Position numbers and translations under genes: made by a program. A stretch of DNA of 64,000 bases from an uncultured Eubacteriales bacterium. Its GTDB lineage: Bacteria > Bacillota > Clostridia > Oscillospirales > Oscillospiraceae. The notes beneath the pieces were generated by a model. It saw only the letters and a program-made list of their open reading frames with translations, searched no databases and was not told the DNA's origin. Shown here one piece after another: positions 27,075 through 36,996 of the stretch. How positions within the stretch are numbered: the first letter of the stretch is position 1; every line of letters starts with the position of its first letter. The DNA lies in the NCBI GenBank assembly GCA_900315595.1, contig OMZQ01000002.1, positions 1 to 64,000 on the forward strand, read 5' to 3'.

Positions 27075-28334
27075 CTACGTGCTGGTTACGGGGATACGGA
27101 CGTAATAGAAGAAGCCGCTGCGGTAGATCGTCAGGCGGATCGTGCCGGTGGAGCTTGCCGCATCCAGAGCGGCTTCGTATTCCGAAAGGGTCTGGACGGT
27201 GGCGCCGTTGACCGCAGTGATCACGTCATTGACCGCCAGAGAGCCGTACAGGGAAGAATTGACGCTGATATCCGTGATCCAGAGGCTGCCGGGGAAGCGG
27301 TAATAGCTGACTATGGCGGCGGAGATCTCCTCCACCCGCAGGCCGATCCGGTCATAGGAATCACTGCGAACCGTCAACTCGTCAACCAGACGCTGCAGGT
27401 CGGCCGAGGAGAGGGCGAAGCAGGGGTCAGACCGGCCGCTCAGAAAATACTGGGCAATCGGCGTGGTAAGACCGACCAGTCCGCCGCGGTCGTCGAAGAC
27501 CGGGATGCCCCCGCCCTCGCTCTGGCGCTCTGCGGAAGTCAGCAAGAGCTGATACCGCTCGCCGTTCACCTCCTGGCTTTGGACCGCAGAGATCATACCC
27601 TCACTCAGGACGTTCGGTACGGCGCTGCCAAAGGGATTGCTGATCAGATAGACCGGCTGCCCGACCGATGCCTCGTCCGAGGAGAAGGTAACGGGCGTCA
27701 AGCCGTTTGCCTCGGCCTTGAGCAGGGTCAGTCCGGTCACGCGATCCGTCTCCACGCGGCGGGCCGATGCGGTGGAGCCGTCGGAAAAGATCACGTTATA
27801 TTCCGTCGCCCCGCCAAGCTCGGAGGCCGCGGTGAGCAGATAGCCGTCCTCGGACAGCACGACGCCGGTCAGACTGACGGTCCCGTAATAGGTGGGTACC
27901 TCCAGGCAGACGACGGAGGGCGAAACCGCCTGATAGAGGTCTGCGGCGCTGTCCGTTCGGGCCTCGGAACCGCCCTGCGAGAGATGGAGCTGAATGGAAT
28001 TGTCCGGATCGGGCCGGAACGTCTGGGTTCCGCCCGCGCTCCCGGAAACCGGCAGATCGCGGACGAGGCCGCTGCTGGCGGAGGAATTCCGCTCCGGCAG
28101 ACGCAGGCTCCAGCCGTTCTCGCTGCGCTCCAGGCGGACGTTCAGAACCGTGGCTGCCACGGCGAAGGAGCAAACGACGATCACCGTCAGGCCAAAGAGG
28201 ACCCAGAGCCACACGTAATTGCGCTTGGGCTTCGGCCGTACGGCGGTTCCGTAGCTGTTTTCCGGCGCAGCCTGCGCCGGATCAGCCGGAATCTCCAGAA
28301 CCTCCGCCTCCATAGGCGTACTTCTGTCTTGCAA
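27075..28334 (-). CDS. HtrA-like membrane protein with degenerate protease site
   Basis: About 419 residues: cytosolic N-terminus, one transmembrane span (about 41-64), a trypsin-like double barrel (about 133-310) and a C-terminal PDZ domain (LRVEEISAAIVSYYRFPGSL, VNDVITAVNGATVQTLSEYE). By alignment with HtrA motifs the His of TNNHVV is Ser (S171 in LTAASELGG), the Asp of TDLAVLK is Gly (G201 in VTGLTLLK) and the Ser of GNSGGP is Gly (G275 in SEGGGIP). It should be proteolytically dead and may be a binding or sensing partner of the kinase upstream. TTG 28334 and ATG 28313 are both possible starts. Confidence 0.8.
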   Translation of the reverse strand: MQDRSTPMEAEVLEIPADPAQAAPENSYGTAVRPKPKRNYVWLWVLFGLTVIVVCSFAVAATVLNVRLERSENGWSLRLPERNSSASSGLVRDLPVSGSAGGTQTFRPDPDNSIQLHLSQGGSEARTDSAADLYQAVSPSVVCLEVPTYYGTVSLTGVVLSEDGYLLTAASELGGATEYNVIFSDGSTASARRVETDRVTGLTLLKAEANGLTPVTFSSDEASVGQPVYLISNPFGSAVPNVLSEGMISAVQSQEVNGERYQLLLTSAERQSEGGGIPVFDDRGGLVGLTTPIAQYFLSGRSDPCFALSSADLQRLVDELTVRSDSYDRIGLRVEEISAAIVSYYRFPGSLWITDISVNSSLYGSLAVNDVITAVNGATVQTLSEYEAALDAASSTGTIRLTIYRSGFFYYVRIPVTST

Positions 28335-28366
28335 GGGGATTCACCACGCTTCGTTTTGGTTTTGGA

Positions 28367-29797
28367 TCAGGACTTGGCCGTCTTCGGCATTGTGAAGGTG
28401 AATTCCGTCACGCCGTCGCGGCTCGTCACGTAGATGTCTTCCTCGTGGGCGAGGATGATGGTTTTCACGATATAGAGGCCCAGACCCCAGCCGTCGCGGT
28501 CCACGGATCGGCTCTTGTCGGTTTTGTGGAAGCGGTCAAAAACCAGGGGAAGCTCCTCAGCCGGGATCGTCGGCCCGGTGTTTGAGACGGAGACCAGATA
28601 CTTTCCGCCCTTTGCCTCCTTCACGCGCAGACCGAGGGTGCCTTTTTCGGGGCAGAATTTGACCGCGTTGTCGATCAGGTTATACACGACCTGGGTGATG
28701 GCGTCCGGATCGGCCATGGAAATCGCGCCGGCGTCGGGCAGGTCCGTCTCGACGTTCAGAGACTTGCCGTTGATCTTCTGCTCAAAGCTCAGAAGGACCT
28801 CGCCCACGACCTGACAGAGATCGAAGCTCCGCTTCCGCTCGGCCGGGATGCCCTTATCCTGGATGCGCGAGACCTCAAGCATGCTCCGCACCAGACGGGA
28901 CAGGCGCTTGACCTCCCCGGAGATGATCTCCATATACTTCCGCTGCTGCTCCGGCGGAATCGTTCCGTCGAGCATTCCGTCCATATAGCCGGAGATCGTG
29001 GTCATCGGCGTTTTGAGCTCGTGACTGACGTTCGCCACAAATTCTTCACGCTTGCGCTCGGACTGAGCCAGAGCCTGAGACATATTGTTGAAGGCCACAG
29101 CCAGCTCGTTGAGCTCAGCGGTATCCGTGCTTGAGGTCGGAACCCGGACGTCCATCTGCCCGTGCGCCATTCGGCGGGCGGCTGTCGTCATCAGCTTGAT
29201 GGGGTTTGTCTGCCGCTGGACAATCCACCAGACGATCGGGATGGAGAGCAGCATGACCATGAGCATGACGATCAGGTTGATCTTGAAGCTCCCGCTCATC
29301 CGGTTGAGGATCCGCTCAGTCGGAACCGAGGCGATCACGTATCCGGTGCGCCCGCCGCTGTCCGTCACGAGCTTCACTGCCGCCATGCGCGTATCATCGT
29401 AGCATTCCAGAAGAGCCTTGGCCGAAAAGCCGGTATCAGAGGACTTGGCCAGATCCAGAAAGGCGGTCGGAAGCTGACTGCCCAGATGCTCGCAGGATTG
29501 CAGCCCGCAGGAGCAGGCGGTGATCACGCCGTTTTCATCGCAGACGATCGTATCCTTGCCGGTCGCGCGCGCCGTATAATTGAGCTGGATGCGAATCTGC
29601 TGGTTGTTCCGGGCGGTTGAAGCCGGCAGGAAGCTCAGAACGCCGGACTCGGCCTCCACCACGCTGGAGAGCTCGCTCCGGGCCAGATCCAACGAAGCGC
29701 GGTAGTAGATGAACTGCGTCGCGCCGGAGAGAATGATCATGGTCAGGAAAATGAGACAGAGCGTCAGAACGATCTGGCTCGAAAAGCTCCGCTTCAC
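28367..29797 (-). CDS. Sensor histidine kinase (HAMP, HisKA, HATPase)
   Basis: 476 residues. TM1 about 9-31, extracytoplasmic domain to about 172, TM2 about 173-192, HAMP, then H-box NVSHELKTPM (H259), N-box LIDNAVKF and G-box GWGLGLYIVK. The sensor domain carries a Cys cluster: C86, C95, C97, C102 and H104 (ACSCGLQSCEH), suggestive of metal or redox sensing. It follows its response regulator by 3 nt and is followed by the HtrA-like gene, an arrangement reminiscent of WalRK operons. Confidence 0.92.
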   Translation of the reverse strand: MKRSFSSQIVLTLCLIFLTMIILSGATQFIYYRASLDLARSELSSVVEAESGVLSFLPASTARNNQQIRIQLNYTARATGKDTIVCDENGVITACSCGLQSCEHLGSQLPTAFLDLAKSSDTGFSAKALLECYDDTRMAAVKLVTDSGGRTGYVIASVPTERILNRMSGSFKINLIVMLMVMLLSIPIVWWIVQRQTNPIKLMTTAARRMAHGQMDVRVPTSSTDTAELNELAVAFNNMSQALAQSERKREEFVANVSHELKTPMTTISGYMDGMLDGTIPPEQQRKYMEIISGEVKRLSRLVRSMLEVSRIQDKGIPAERKRSFDLCQVVGEVLLSFEQKINGKSLNVETDLPDAGAISMADPDAITQVVYNLIDNAVKFCPEKGTLGLRVKEAKGGKYLVSVSNTGPTIPAEELPLVFDRFHKTDKSRSVDRDGWGLGLYIVKTIILAHEEDIYVTSRDGVTEFTFTMPKTAKS

Positions 29798-29800
29798 GGC

Positions 29801-30484
29801 TTATACCACCTCGAACTTATAGCCGACGCCCCAAACGGTCTTGAGCGACCACTGGTCGGAAACGCCCTCCAGCTTTTCGCGCAGACGCTTGATGTGGACG
29901 TCCACGGTACGGGTATCGCCAAAGTAGTCGAAGCCCCAGACCTCGTCCAACAGCTTATTGCGCTGGTAGACGCGGTTCGGCGTAGAGGCCAGATGGTAGA
30001 GCAGCTCCATCTCCTTCGGCGGGGTGGGGATCTTTTTCCCGTCCACGGTCAGCTCGAAGGAGTCCATATCAATGATGAGCTTATCGAAAACCAGACGCTT
30101 GCTGTCCTTTTCGGGCTCCGTCCCGCTGCGGCGAAGCACGGCCTCGATCCGGGCCAGGACCTCGCGCATTTCAAAGGGCTTGGTGATGTAGTCGTCCGCA
30201 CCGTGCTTGAGACCGGTGACCTTGTCGTCAAGCTCGCCCTTCGCGGTGAGCATGATGATGGGCGTCTTGGCCTCGGAGCGAATGGTCCGGCAGACTGCCC
30301 AGCCGTCCATGACGGGCAGCATCAGGTCAAGCAGAACCAGATCGGGGCGGAACTTGCGGAACTGCTCCACGCCCTGACCGCCGTCCGAAGCAATCTGCAC
30401 CTCGTATTTTTCCTTTTCCAGATACAGCCGAAGCAGGTCGGCAATGTTGGCGTCGTCTTCCACGATCAAAATCTTGGTTGCCAC
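29801..30484 (-). CDS. OmpR-family response regulator
   Basis: 227 residues. Receiver domain with phospho-acceptor D53 (LLDLMLPVMD), KPF lysine, then a winged HTH (KEMELLYHLASTPNRVYQRNKLLDEVWGF, RTVDVHIKRLREKL). The GTG at 30484 is the start because GGGAG lies 8 nt upstream and the product then begins ATKILIVEDD. It regulates genes in response to the downstream kinase. TATAAT at 30528-30533 is the likely -10. Confidence 0.93.
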   Translation of the reverse strand: MATKILIVEDDANIADLLRLYLEKEKYEVQIASDGGQGVEQFRKFRPDLVLLDLMLPVMDGWAVCRTIRSEAKTPIIMLTAKGELDDKVTGLKHGADDYITKPFEMREVLARIEAVLRRSGTEPEKDSKRLVFDKLIIDMDSFELTVDGKKIPTPPKEMELLYHLASTPNRVYQRNKLLDEVWGFDYFGDTRTVDVHIKRLREKLEGVSDQWSLKTVWGVGYKFEVV

Positions 30485-30527
30485 GGTAATTACTCCCTTC
30501 TTTTCACGGTATATCTTTTTCTTTTTT

Positions 30528-30533
30528 ATTATA
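30528..30533 (-). promoter_or_regulatory. Probable promoter of the response regulator (-10)
   Basis: Minus strand TATAAT 44 nt before the GTG start; the -35 (CACCGA at 17 nt) is weak, as for an activated or self-regulated promoter. Confidence 0.45.
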
Positions 30534-30626
30534 GCGTGAGATTTCCCAAATCGGTGAATTTTTTGTAAAAGTTGCCCGTATAATTCATGAACGCGCGATC
30601 CGGGCCGCGTTTTTTTCGGCAGGGGC

Positions 30627-30655
30627 TTGTTTCCCGGCAAAAAATGGATTATAAT
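30627..30655 (+). promoter_or_regulatory. Promoter of the YmdB-yhaO-yhaN transcript
   Basis: TTGTTT (30627-30632), 17-nt spacer, TATAAT (30650-30655), 62 nt before the ATG. Confidence 0.75.
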
Positions 30656-30717
30656 AATCGCAAGTCGAAGACGGAAGGATTCTGTACTTCCGCATCCTGC
30701 GAAAGGCATGAGGTCAA

Positions 30718-31512
30718 ATGGATTTTAGAGTTTTGGCCGTAGGAGACGTCTGCGGGGACGCCGGCGTCCGGCTTTTGACGAAGTCATTGCGGCGGCTCAA
30801 GAAGGACTGCGCGGCGGATTTCTGCGTCGTCAACGGCGAAAACGCTGCTGTTGTGGGCATTCTGCCCCGGCAGGCCGAGGCGATTCTGGACGCCGGCGCG
30901 GACGTGATCACCCTCGGCAACCACAGCTACAACCGCAAGGAGATCGCCCAGTTTCTGGACGACAACCGCTACATTCTGCGCCCCGCAAACGACTCTCCCC
31001 TCTACCCCGGTCGCGGCGTCGGGGTCTACGATTCAAAGGTCGGACCGATCACGGTGATGAATCTGATCGGGCGGTGCAATATGGCGTTCGGCCCGGACAA
31101 TCCTTTTTTGTTGGCCGAGAAGCTGTTGAAGCAAATCGAAACGAAGATCGTCCTGCTGGATTTCCACGCCGAGGCCAGCTCCGAGAAGCTGGCGATGGGC
31201 TGGCATCTGGACGGAAGGGTCTCGGCAGTCTGGGGAACGCACACCCACGTGCCGACGGCGGACGACATGATCCTGCCAAAGGGAACCGGCTACGTGAGCG
31301 ATCTGGGCATGACGGGCCCGATCTTCTCCATTCTCGGCGTCCGGCCGGAGCAGTCCGTGGCGACCTTCCGCGGCGGGCTGAACAGTCGCTACGAGACCGC
31401 GCCAGGCCCCTGCAAATTAGAAGGCGTACTTTTCACTTTGGATTCCGTGACCGGGCGCTGCACCGGTACAGAAAGGATTTGGTATCATGATACGGATTCT
31501 GCACGCGGCTGA
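30718..31512 (+). CDS. YmdB-family metallophosphodiesterase
   Basis: 264 residues. Metal-binding motifs AVGDVCGDAG, VNGENAA, TLGNHSYN, LLDFHAEASSEK and WGTHTHVPTAD identify the YmdB (TIGR00282) family of cyclic-nucleotide phosphodiesterases. The B. subtilis member affects sporulation and biofilm decisions. The frame ends 26 nt inside the next gene, so the three genes form one transcript. Confidence 0.92.
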   Translation: MDFRVLAVGDVCGDAGVRLLTKSLRRLKKDCAADFCVVNGENAAVVGILPRQAEAILDAGADVITLGNHSYNRKEIAQFLDDNRYILRPANDSPLYPGRGVGVYDSKVGPITVMNLIGRCNMAFGPDNPFLLAEKLLKQIETKIVLLDFHAEASSEKLAMGWHLDGRVSAVWGTHTHVPTADDMILPKGTGYVSDLGMTGPIFSILGVRPEQSVATFRGGLNSRYETAPGPCKLEGVLFTLDSVTGRCTGTERIWYHDTDSARG

Positions 31513-32563
31513 CCTCCATCTGGACAGCCCCTTTGCAGCGATGCGGCCCGATCAGGCGGCTGACCGGCGCGAAGAACAGCGCGAGGTCCTGACCCGGCTG
31601 ATCCGGGAATGCAACGAGCGGGAGTGCGATCTTCTGCTGCTCGCCGGAGATCTCTTTGACTCGGACGAGGTCTACCGCGACACAACGGACCTGCTCTGCA
31701 GGCTGCTCGCTCAATGCCGGGCGCGGGTCTTCATTGCCCCGGGCAACCACGACTGCTACACGCCCTCCTCGGTCTACGCAACCGTGAACTGGCCGGAAAA
31801 CGTCCACATTTTCCAAAGCGAGCAGGTGGAGGCGGTCCGGCTGGAAGGCGTGACCGTTTACGGCGCCGCCTTCACGGGGCCGCATGCAACGGGCCTGATG
31901 CGCGGATTCTGCGCGGAGGCGGACGGGAACCGCTCGGTCATGGTCATCCACGGCGAGCTCTCGGACCGCGACGGGCTTTACAACTCAATCTCCGTAGCTG
32001 ACGTTGCAGGCTCCGATCTGGACTATCTGGCCCTGGGCCACGTCCACGAGGACAGTCTTCGCAGCGTCGGAGGCACCACCGTCGGCATTCCCGGCTGCGC
32101 AATGGGCCGCGGCTTTGACGAGACCGGCGAGAAGGGCGCTTTCTACGTGGAGCTGGACGGCTCCGGCTGCCGGGTCCTGCCGGTTCCGCTCGGCGCGAAG
32201 CAGTATCTTCGTCTGAGCGTTGACGTTCAGAACGACGTTTTCTCCGAGATTGAAGCTGCGATTCCCGCGAACGCGGCACAGACGATCTGCCGCCTGACCT
32301 TGACGGGAGAATGTCAGACCCCGGTTCTGAACGCCCTGCAGCGCGCCTTCGGCGGTCGGTTTGACACGCTGGAGCTCGTGGACAAGACCCTCCCGCCCAA
32401 AGACGTCTGGGAAGATTGCGGAGCGGACAGTCTGAAGGGCATCTTCCTCCAGCGGATGCTGGAGATCTACGAAAAGGCCGAGGATGAGGATCGCCGTACC
32501 GTGGCGCTTGCTGCAAAGCTCGGACGCGATCTTCTGGAAGGACGGGAGGTGCGCGCAGAATGA
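31487..32563 (+). CDS. YhaO/SbcD-like metallophosphoesterase nuclease subunit
   Basis: 358 residues. Calcineurin-like motifs HAADLHLDSP, LAGDLFDSDE, APGNHDCY, VIHGELSD and LGHVHED are in order, with an extra C-terminal region. Together with the overlapping ATPase gene it forms a YhaO-YhaN pair, distant relatives of Mre11-Rad50/SbcD-SbcC. It would supply DNA end processing, but substrate is inferred. Confidence 0.88.
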   Translation: MIRILHAADLHLDSPFAAMRPDQAADRREEQREVLTRLIRECNERECDLLLLAGDLFDSDEVYRDTTDLLCRLLAQCRARVFIAPGNHDCYTPSSVYATVNWPENVHIFQSEQVEAVRLEGVTVYGAAFTGPHATGLMRGFCAEADGNRSVMVIHGELSDRDGLYNSISVADVAGSDLDYLALGHVHEDSLRSVGGTTVGIPGCAMGRGFDETGEKGAFYVELDGSGCRVLPVPLGAKQYLRLSVDVQNDVFSEIEAAIPANAAQTICRLTLTGECQTPVLNALQRAFGGRFDTLELVDKTLPPKDVWEDCGADSLKGIFLQRMLEIYEKAEDEDRRTVALAAKLGRDLLEGREVRAE

Positions 32564-34788
32564 AGCTGAAATCCATGCAGGCGACCTTTGGACGGCTGGA
32601 TCGCAAGAAGCTCGACTTGCAGCCGGGGCTGAACGTGATCAGCGGCGGCAACGAGACCGGAAAAACGACCTGGGCGGAGTTTTTGACCGCGATGCTCTAC
32701 GGCGTGGATACCCGCGCGCGCGGCAAGGGCGCAGAGCTTCCGGTAAAGACCAAGTACGAGCCTTGGAACGGAAGCCCGATGGAGGGCCGGATCGAGGTCG
32801 AATGGCAGGGCCGGAGCGTCGTTCTGGAACGGACCTCGGCGCTGACCCCGCTCGGCACCCTTCGCGCCTCGGATGCGGCGACCGGACTGCCTGTCCCGGA
32901 GCTGACCGCCGCATCCTGCGGCGAAGCCCTCACGGGCGTTACGGAGCCGGTATTCCAGCGAAGCGCCCTCCTGCGTCAGCGCGGGGCGGCGATCTCCTCG
33001 GACCCGGAGCTTGAGAAGCGGTTGAGCGGTCTGGTTACGGCAGGCAGCGAGGATTACGCCTACGGCGAGGTCGCAGATAAACTCAAGAAGCTGCAAAACG
33101 CCCTCCAATACAACCAGAGCGGGATCCTGCCCCGGCTGCGGAGCGAGATCGGGGAAATCGATCAGACGCTCGACAAAGCGGCAGATCTGCGCAAACGGCA
33201 GAACAACCTGCTGGGCGAGATCCGAACCCGTCAGGCGGAGGAGGCGGAGCTGGCAAGGATCAACGCCGCCCTGGAGCGCCGGGAGCGAGCGCGTCTGCGC
33301 CGTGCCGCAGCGGACAGCCGCCAGCGGCTTTCAGAGGCACAATCGGAACGGGAAACGCTGGCCGCTGCCTGTGAAAAGCTCCCCGACGCCGAAACGCTGG
33401 AGTCGCTGCAGGCTAAGGTGCGGCAGCTCGAAAAGACCGTCCAGACCGCGAAGATGGAGGATTCCATGTCACCCGTCGAGTTCCCGGACGAGCCTGAACG
33501 CAATCCTTTCCGGCACTATATCCACATGACGCCGGATGAGATCAAGACGGAGGACGAACGCTTTGAAGCGTCCCTGCGTCAGGTGCGCGAGGCTGAGACG
33601 ATGCCGAAGCTCTGGAAGCTGTCGCTGCGCTCTCTCGCAGGCATGCTGCTCGGTCTTCTTCCGATCCTTTGCGGCTGCTACTTCCGCGACCGCTTGAATG
33701 AGCTCCATCCCGCCCTGTTCTGGGTCCTGTTCGGACTTGGCTGCGCGGTCATTCTCGGCGTAACGATCTGGCATTTCCGGACGGCGAACCGAATCACCCG
33801 CGCCAAAAAGGCGGCGTTTGAAATCCTGCAGAAATTCGGCTGCGAGAGCGCCGATCAGCTTCACGCCCGTGCAGCGGAGCTGCGCCGGGAGATCGACGGC
33901 TATCGTGCCGCAAGGGCTGACGCGGAGGAAACTGCCGCCGGCAGAAAGCTCCGGGACGATGAGTTGCGTGAAAAAACGGACGTTCTGCTGGGCGAGCTGG
34001 CCCTGCGCGGCGCAGTCTGCCCGACCCTGGAGGACGCAGAGGCCTGGATTCAGGACGGCTTACGGTCCCGACAGGATCTGGAGCGCGCCACCCGGACCGA
34101 ACGCCAGCGCGCGGAGCAGTATTCCCTCCTGAAGGAACACGAGGGCGAAGGCGAGGCCGAGGAGGAGCTGAACGAGGAGCTAAACGCCTACGATCCCGCC
34201 ATGATCCGCGACCGGCTGAGCCGGAGCCGCGAGGCGATCATCCCGCTCCGCTCCGAGGCCGACCGGCTGGCAGGCTCCCTCCAGCAGCTCGGCGATCCCC
34301 TGCGGCTGGAGGCGGAACGCGAAGAAAAGCAGGCGCGGCTGGCACGGCTGGATCAGCGTTACGCCGCCATGCAGCTTGCACGCAAGGAGCTTGCACGCGC
34401 CGACGAGACCCTGCGCGAGCGCTTTGCGCCCCTGCTCTGCAAAAAGGCGGGCGAGCTTTTCTATCGTCTGACCGAAGGAAAGTATGACCGCGTGACCCTG
34501 GATCGGGCGATGCGCGTGACCGTTCATTCCACCGACAGCACGACCGATCGCTCCCTGAGCTATCTGAGCGGCGGCACGGTGGATCAGCTCTACCTGGCTC
34601 TGCGGCTGGCGATCTGCGATCTCCTCCTGCCCGACTGTCCGATCATTCTGGACGACGCTCTGGTCTACTTTGACGACGAGCGCCTGCGGGTCGCGCTGGA
34701 GGTTCTGCGTGAGCTCGGCCGGCAGCGTCAGATCCTGCTGTTCACCTGCACAGACCGCGAAAAGCGCATGCTGGACGCGAGCAGATAG
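32560..34788 (+). CDS. YhaN-like SMC/Rad50-type AAA ATPase
   Basis: 742 residues. Walker A GGNETGKT (29-36), coiled coils from about 180 to 640 interrupted by two hydrophobic spans (LAGMLLGLLPILCGCYF and ALFWVLFGLGCAVILGVTIW), then the signature YLSGGTVDQLYLALRLA and Walker B CPIILDDALVYFDD. The hydrophobic hairpin replaces the zinc hook of Rad50 and is typical of YhaN. Shorter than B. subtilis YhaN. ATGA overlap with the nuclease subunit. Confidence 0.88.
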   Translation: MKLKSMQATFGRLDRKKLDLQPGLNVISGGNETGKTTWAEFLTAMLYGVDTRARGKGAELPVKTKYEPWNGSPMEGRIEVEWQGRSVVLERTSALTPLGTLRASDAATGLPVPELTAASCGEALTGVTEPVFQRSALLRQRGAAISSDPELEKRLSGLVTAGSEDYAYGEVADKLKKLQNALQYNQSGILPRLRSEIGEIDQTLDKAADLRKRQNNLLGEIRTRQAEEAELARINAALERRERARLRRAAADSRQRLSEAQSERETLAAACEKLPDAETLESLQAKVRQLEKTVQTAKMEDSMSPVEFPDEPERNPFRHYIHMTPDEIKTEDERFEASLRQVREAETMPKLWKLSLRSLAGMLLGLLPILCGCYFRDRLNELHPALFWVLFGLGCAVILGVTIWHFRTANRITRAKKAAFEILQKFGCESADQLHARAAELRREIDGYRAARADAEETAAGRKLRDDELREKTDVLLGELALRGAVCPTLEDAEAWIQDGLRSRQDLERATRTERQRAEQYSLLKEHEGEGEAEEELNEELNAYDPAMIRDRLSRSREAIIPLRSEADRLAGSLQQLGDPLRLEAEREEKQARLARLDQRYAAMQLARKELARADETLRERFAPLLCKKAGELFYRLTEGKYDRVTLDRAMRVTVHSTDSTTDRSLSYLSGGTVDQLYLALRLAICDLLLPDCPIILDDALVYFDDERLRVALEVLRELGRQRQILLFTCTDREKRMLDASR

Positions 34789-34805
34789 ATCCCCTCCCAA
34801 TTTGG

Positions 34806-34850
34806 AAACCGGACGGTTTTCTGTCGGCATGGCAGAAAACCGTCCGGTTT
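34806..34850. terminator. Bidirectional terminator with 18-bp stem
   Basis: Perfect arms AAACCGGACGGTTTTCTG and CAGAAAACCGTCCGGTTT with a 9-nt loop, between convergent yhaN-like and dapA genes. Confidence 0.9.
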
Positions 34851-34855
34851 TGGGT

Positions 34856-35746
34856 TCAGGCCGTCTCGCGGTCGTCCTGCCCAAGCGCCAGCTTCAGGCG
34901 GGAAAGCAGGCTTTCGCCGGGCGGCGTCAGAGGCAGGCGGCAGGTCCCGACGTCCAGGCCGGAGAGACCGAGAGCAGCCTTGATGGGGATGGGGCTGACC
35001 TCTGAAAAAAGAGCCTCGATCAGCTCCTGCTGGTCCATCTGAAGCTGGAGCGCACGGGCGTACTCTCCGCGCAGGGCTGCGTCCACGAGCGCCTTGACGG
35101 CCTCCGGCCGCAGATTGCTCAGAACGGACACCGCCCCGATCGCGCCGCAGACCATGAAGGGCAGAATCCGGTCGTCGCTGCCGCAGTAGATCGGGAAATC
35201 GGGACCGCAGAGCGCCCGAAGCCGGAGCAGACGGCTGACGTCCGGGTTGGCCTCCTTGATGCCGGCAACCGTCGGAAGCTCCGCCAGTCTTGCCACGGTT
35301 TCCGGGGAAATGTCCACGCAGGTCCGGGATGGCACGTTGTAGAGCAGAACCGGCAGGCTCGTAGCGGCGGCGATCGCGCCGTAATGGGCAAGCAGACCTT
35401 CCTGGGTACAGCGGTTATAGTAGGGCGTGACGCTGAGCAGGGCGTCCACGCCGAGGGCCGCCGCAGCGCGCGCAGTCTCCACGGCCTTGGCGGTATTGTT
35501 CCCGCCGGTCCCGGCGATCAGTCTGGTCTTGCCGCCGCAATAGCGGACGCAGTGGGCGATGATGGCAAGGGTCTCCGGCTGATCCAGGGTCGCGGCCTCT
35601 CCGGTGGTGCCGCAGATGACCAGGGCCTCGATCCCGGCGGCAAGCTGGGTATCGAGCAGGCGATCCAGGGTTTCGTAGTCGATCCCGCCGTTGCGGAAGG
35701 GCGTGACAAGGGCGGTACAGGCGCCGCGAAATACAGGCTTTTTCAT
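34856..35746 (-). CDS. dapA: 4-hydroxy-tetrahydrodipicolinate synthase
   Basis: 296 residues. TIM barrel with [16 protein letters not shown] (catalytic Tyr), the Schiff-base Lys in VAGIKEAN, and YCGSDD. It condenses pyruvate with aspartate semialdehyde in lysine and diaminopimelate synthesis. The ATG at 35746 has GGAGG 8 nt upstream. It stands alone, without other dap genes, and faces queA divergently. Confidence 0.96.
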   Translation of the reverse strand: MKKPVFRGACTALVTPFRNGGIDYETLDRLLDTQLAAGIEALVICGTTGEAATLDQPETLAIIAHCVRYCGGKTRLIAGTGGNNTAKAVETARAAAALGVDALLSVTPYYNRCTQEGLLAHYGAIAAATSLPVLLYNVPSRTCVDISPETVARLAELPTVAGIKEANPDVSRLLRLRALCGPDFPIYCGSDDRILPFMVCGAIGAVSVLSNLRPEAVKALVDAALRGEYARALQLQMDQQELIEALFSEVSPIPIKAALGLSGLDVGTCRLPLTPPGESLLSRLKLALGQDDRETA

Positions 35747-35804
35747 AATGGCATTACCTCCGTTTCCGGAACAGCATATTCGGGAAACGGGGGCATTATG
35801 CGGC

Positions 35805-35833
35805 TTGACGAATCGCGGGAATCCATGTATAAT
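35805..35833 (+). promoter_or_regulatory. Promoter of queA
   Basis: TTGACG (35805-35810), 17-nt spacer, TATAAT (35828-35833), 46 nt before the TTG start. Confidence 0.88.
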
Positions 35834-35879
35834 AAACAAAACAAAAAATGGCGGCTTGCCGCCGAAAGAGGATATTGAT

Positions 35880-36905
35880 TTGAAAACCCATGATTTTTAC
35901 TATGAGCTTCCGCCGGAGCTGATCGCGCAGACGCCGCTTCAGAAGCGCGACAGCTCCCGACTGCTGGTTCTCGGCCGGGAGAGCGGACAGATCGAGCACA
36001 GGCATTTTTACGACGTGATCGACTATCTCAAGCCCGGCGACACACTGGTTCTGAACGATTCCCGCGTCCTTCCCGCTCGTCTGATGGGCCACCGCGTTCC
36101 CAGCGGCGGAGCTGTGGAGGTCCTTTTGCTCAAGGATACCGGCGGCGACGTCTGGGAATGCCTGACGCGCCCGGGCCGGAAGACCCCGGTCGGCACGCAG
36201 CTCTGCTTCGGCGACGGGCAGCTCACCGCCGAGGTCGTGGAAGCCCTGGACGACGGCAAGAAAAAGGTCCGCTTCCGCTATGAGGGCATCTTCCTGGAGG
36301 TCCTGAGCCAGCTTGGAAAGATGCCCCTGCCCCCCTATATCAAGGAGGAGCTGGAGGATCAGGAACGGTATCAGACCGTCTATTCCCGCGTCAACGGCTC
36401 CGCCGCGGCGCCGACCGCCGGTCTGCACTTTACGCCGGAGCTCCTGCAAAAGCTCCGGGACAAGGGCGTGAATCTCGCCTGGGTGACCCTCCACGTCGGC
36501 CTCGGCACCTTCCGCCCGGTCAAGGCCGAGGAGATCACGGATCACCAGATGCATTCGGAATTCTGCATGCTCTCGCAGCAGACCGCCGATCTGCTCAACC
36601 GCACCCGGCGGGAGGGCGGAAGGATCGTCTGCGTCGGAACCACCTCCTGCCGCACGATCGAATCCTTTGCAGCCGAGGACGGCAGCTTCACCGAGCGCTC
36701 CGGCTGGACGGATATCTTCATCTATCCCGGCTACCGCTTCAAGGCGATGGACGCCTTGATCACAAATTTCCATCTGCCCGAGAGCACGCTGATCATGCTG
36801 GTCTCCGCCTTCGCCGGACGCGAAAACGTGCTGCACGCCTATCAGGTCGCCGTTGAACAGCGCTACCGCTTCTTCTCCTTTGGAGACGCCATGATTATTC
36901 TATGA
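35880..36905 (+). CDS. queA: S-adenosylmethionine:tRNA ribosyltransferase-isomerase
   Basis: 341 residues. [61 protein letters not shown] and [14 protein letters not shown] are QueA signatures. It makes epoxyqueuosine from preQ1 on tRNA. The start is TTG at 35880: AAGAGGA lies 8 nt upstream and the protein then begins KTHDFYY, the family start. tgt, the preceding enzyme of the pathway, is 5.6 kb downstream rather than adjacent. Confidence 0.95.
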   Translation: MKTHDFYYELPPELIAQTPLQKRDSSRLLVLGRESGQIEHRHFYDVIDYLKPGDTLVLNDSRVLPARLMGHRVPSGGAVEVLLLKDTGGDVWECLTRPGRKTPVGTQLCFGDGQLTAEVVEALDDGKKKVRFRYEGIFLEVLSQLGKMPLPPYIKEELEDQERYQTVYSRVNGSAAAPTAGLHFTPELLQKLRDKGVNLAWVTLHVGLGTFRPVKAEEITDHQMHSEFCMLSQQTADLLNRTRREGGRIVCVGTTSCRTIESFAAEDGSFTERSGWTDIFIYPGYRFKAMDALITNFHLPESTLIMLVSAFAGRENVLHAYQVAVEQRYRFFSFGDAMIIL

Positions 36906-36996
36906 TTTTTATATGATTTTTAGATGGTTTGTCAATGATTGTATTAACAAACCATCTTTTATCGCATATACTATTTACAGAAAGGTGGTGCTTTAT

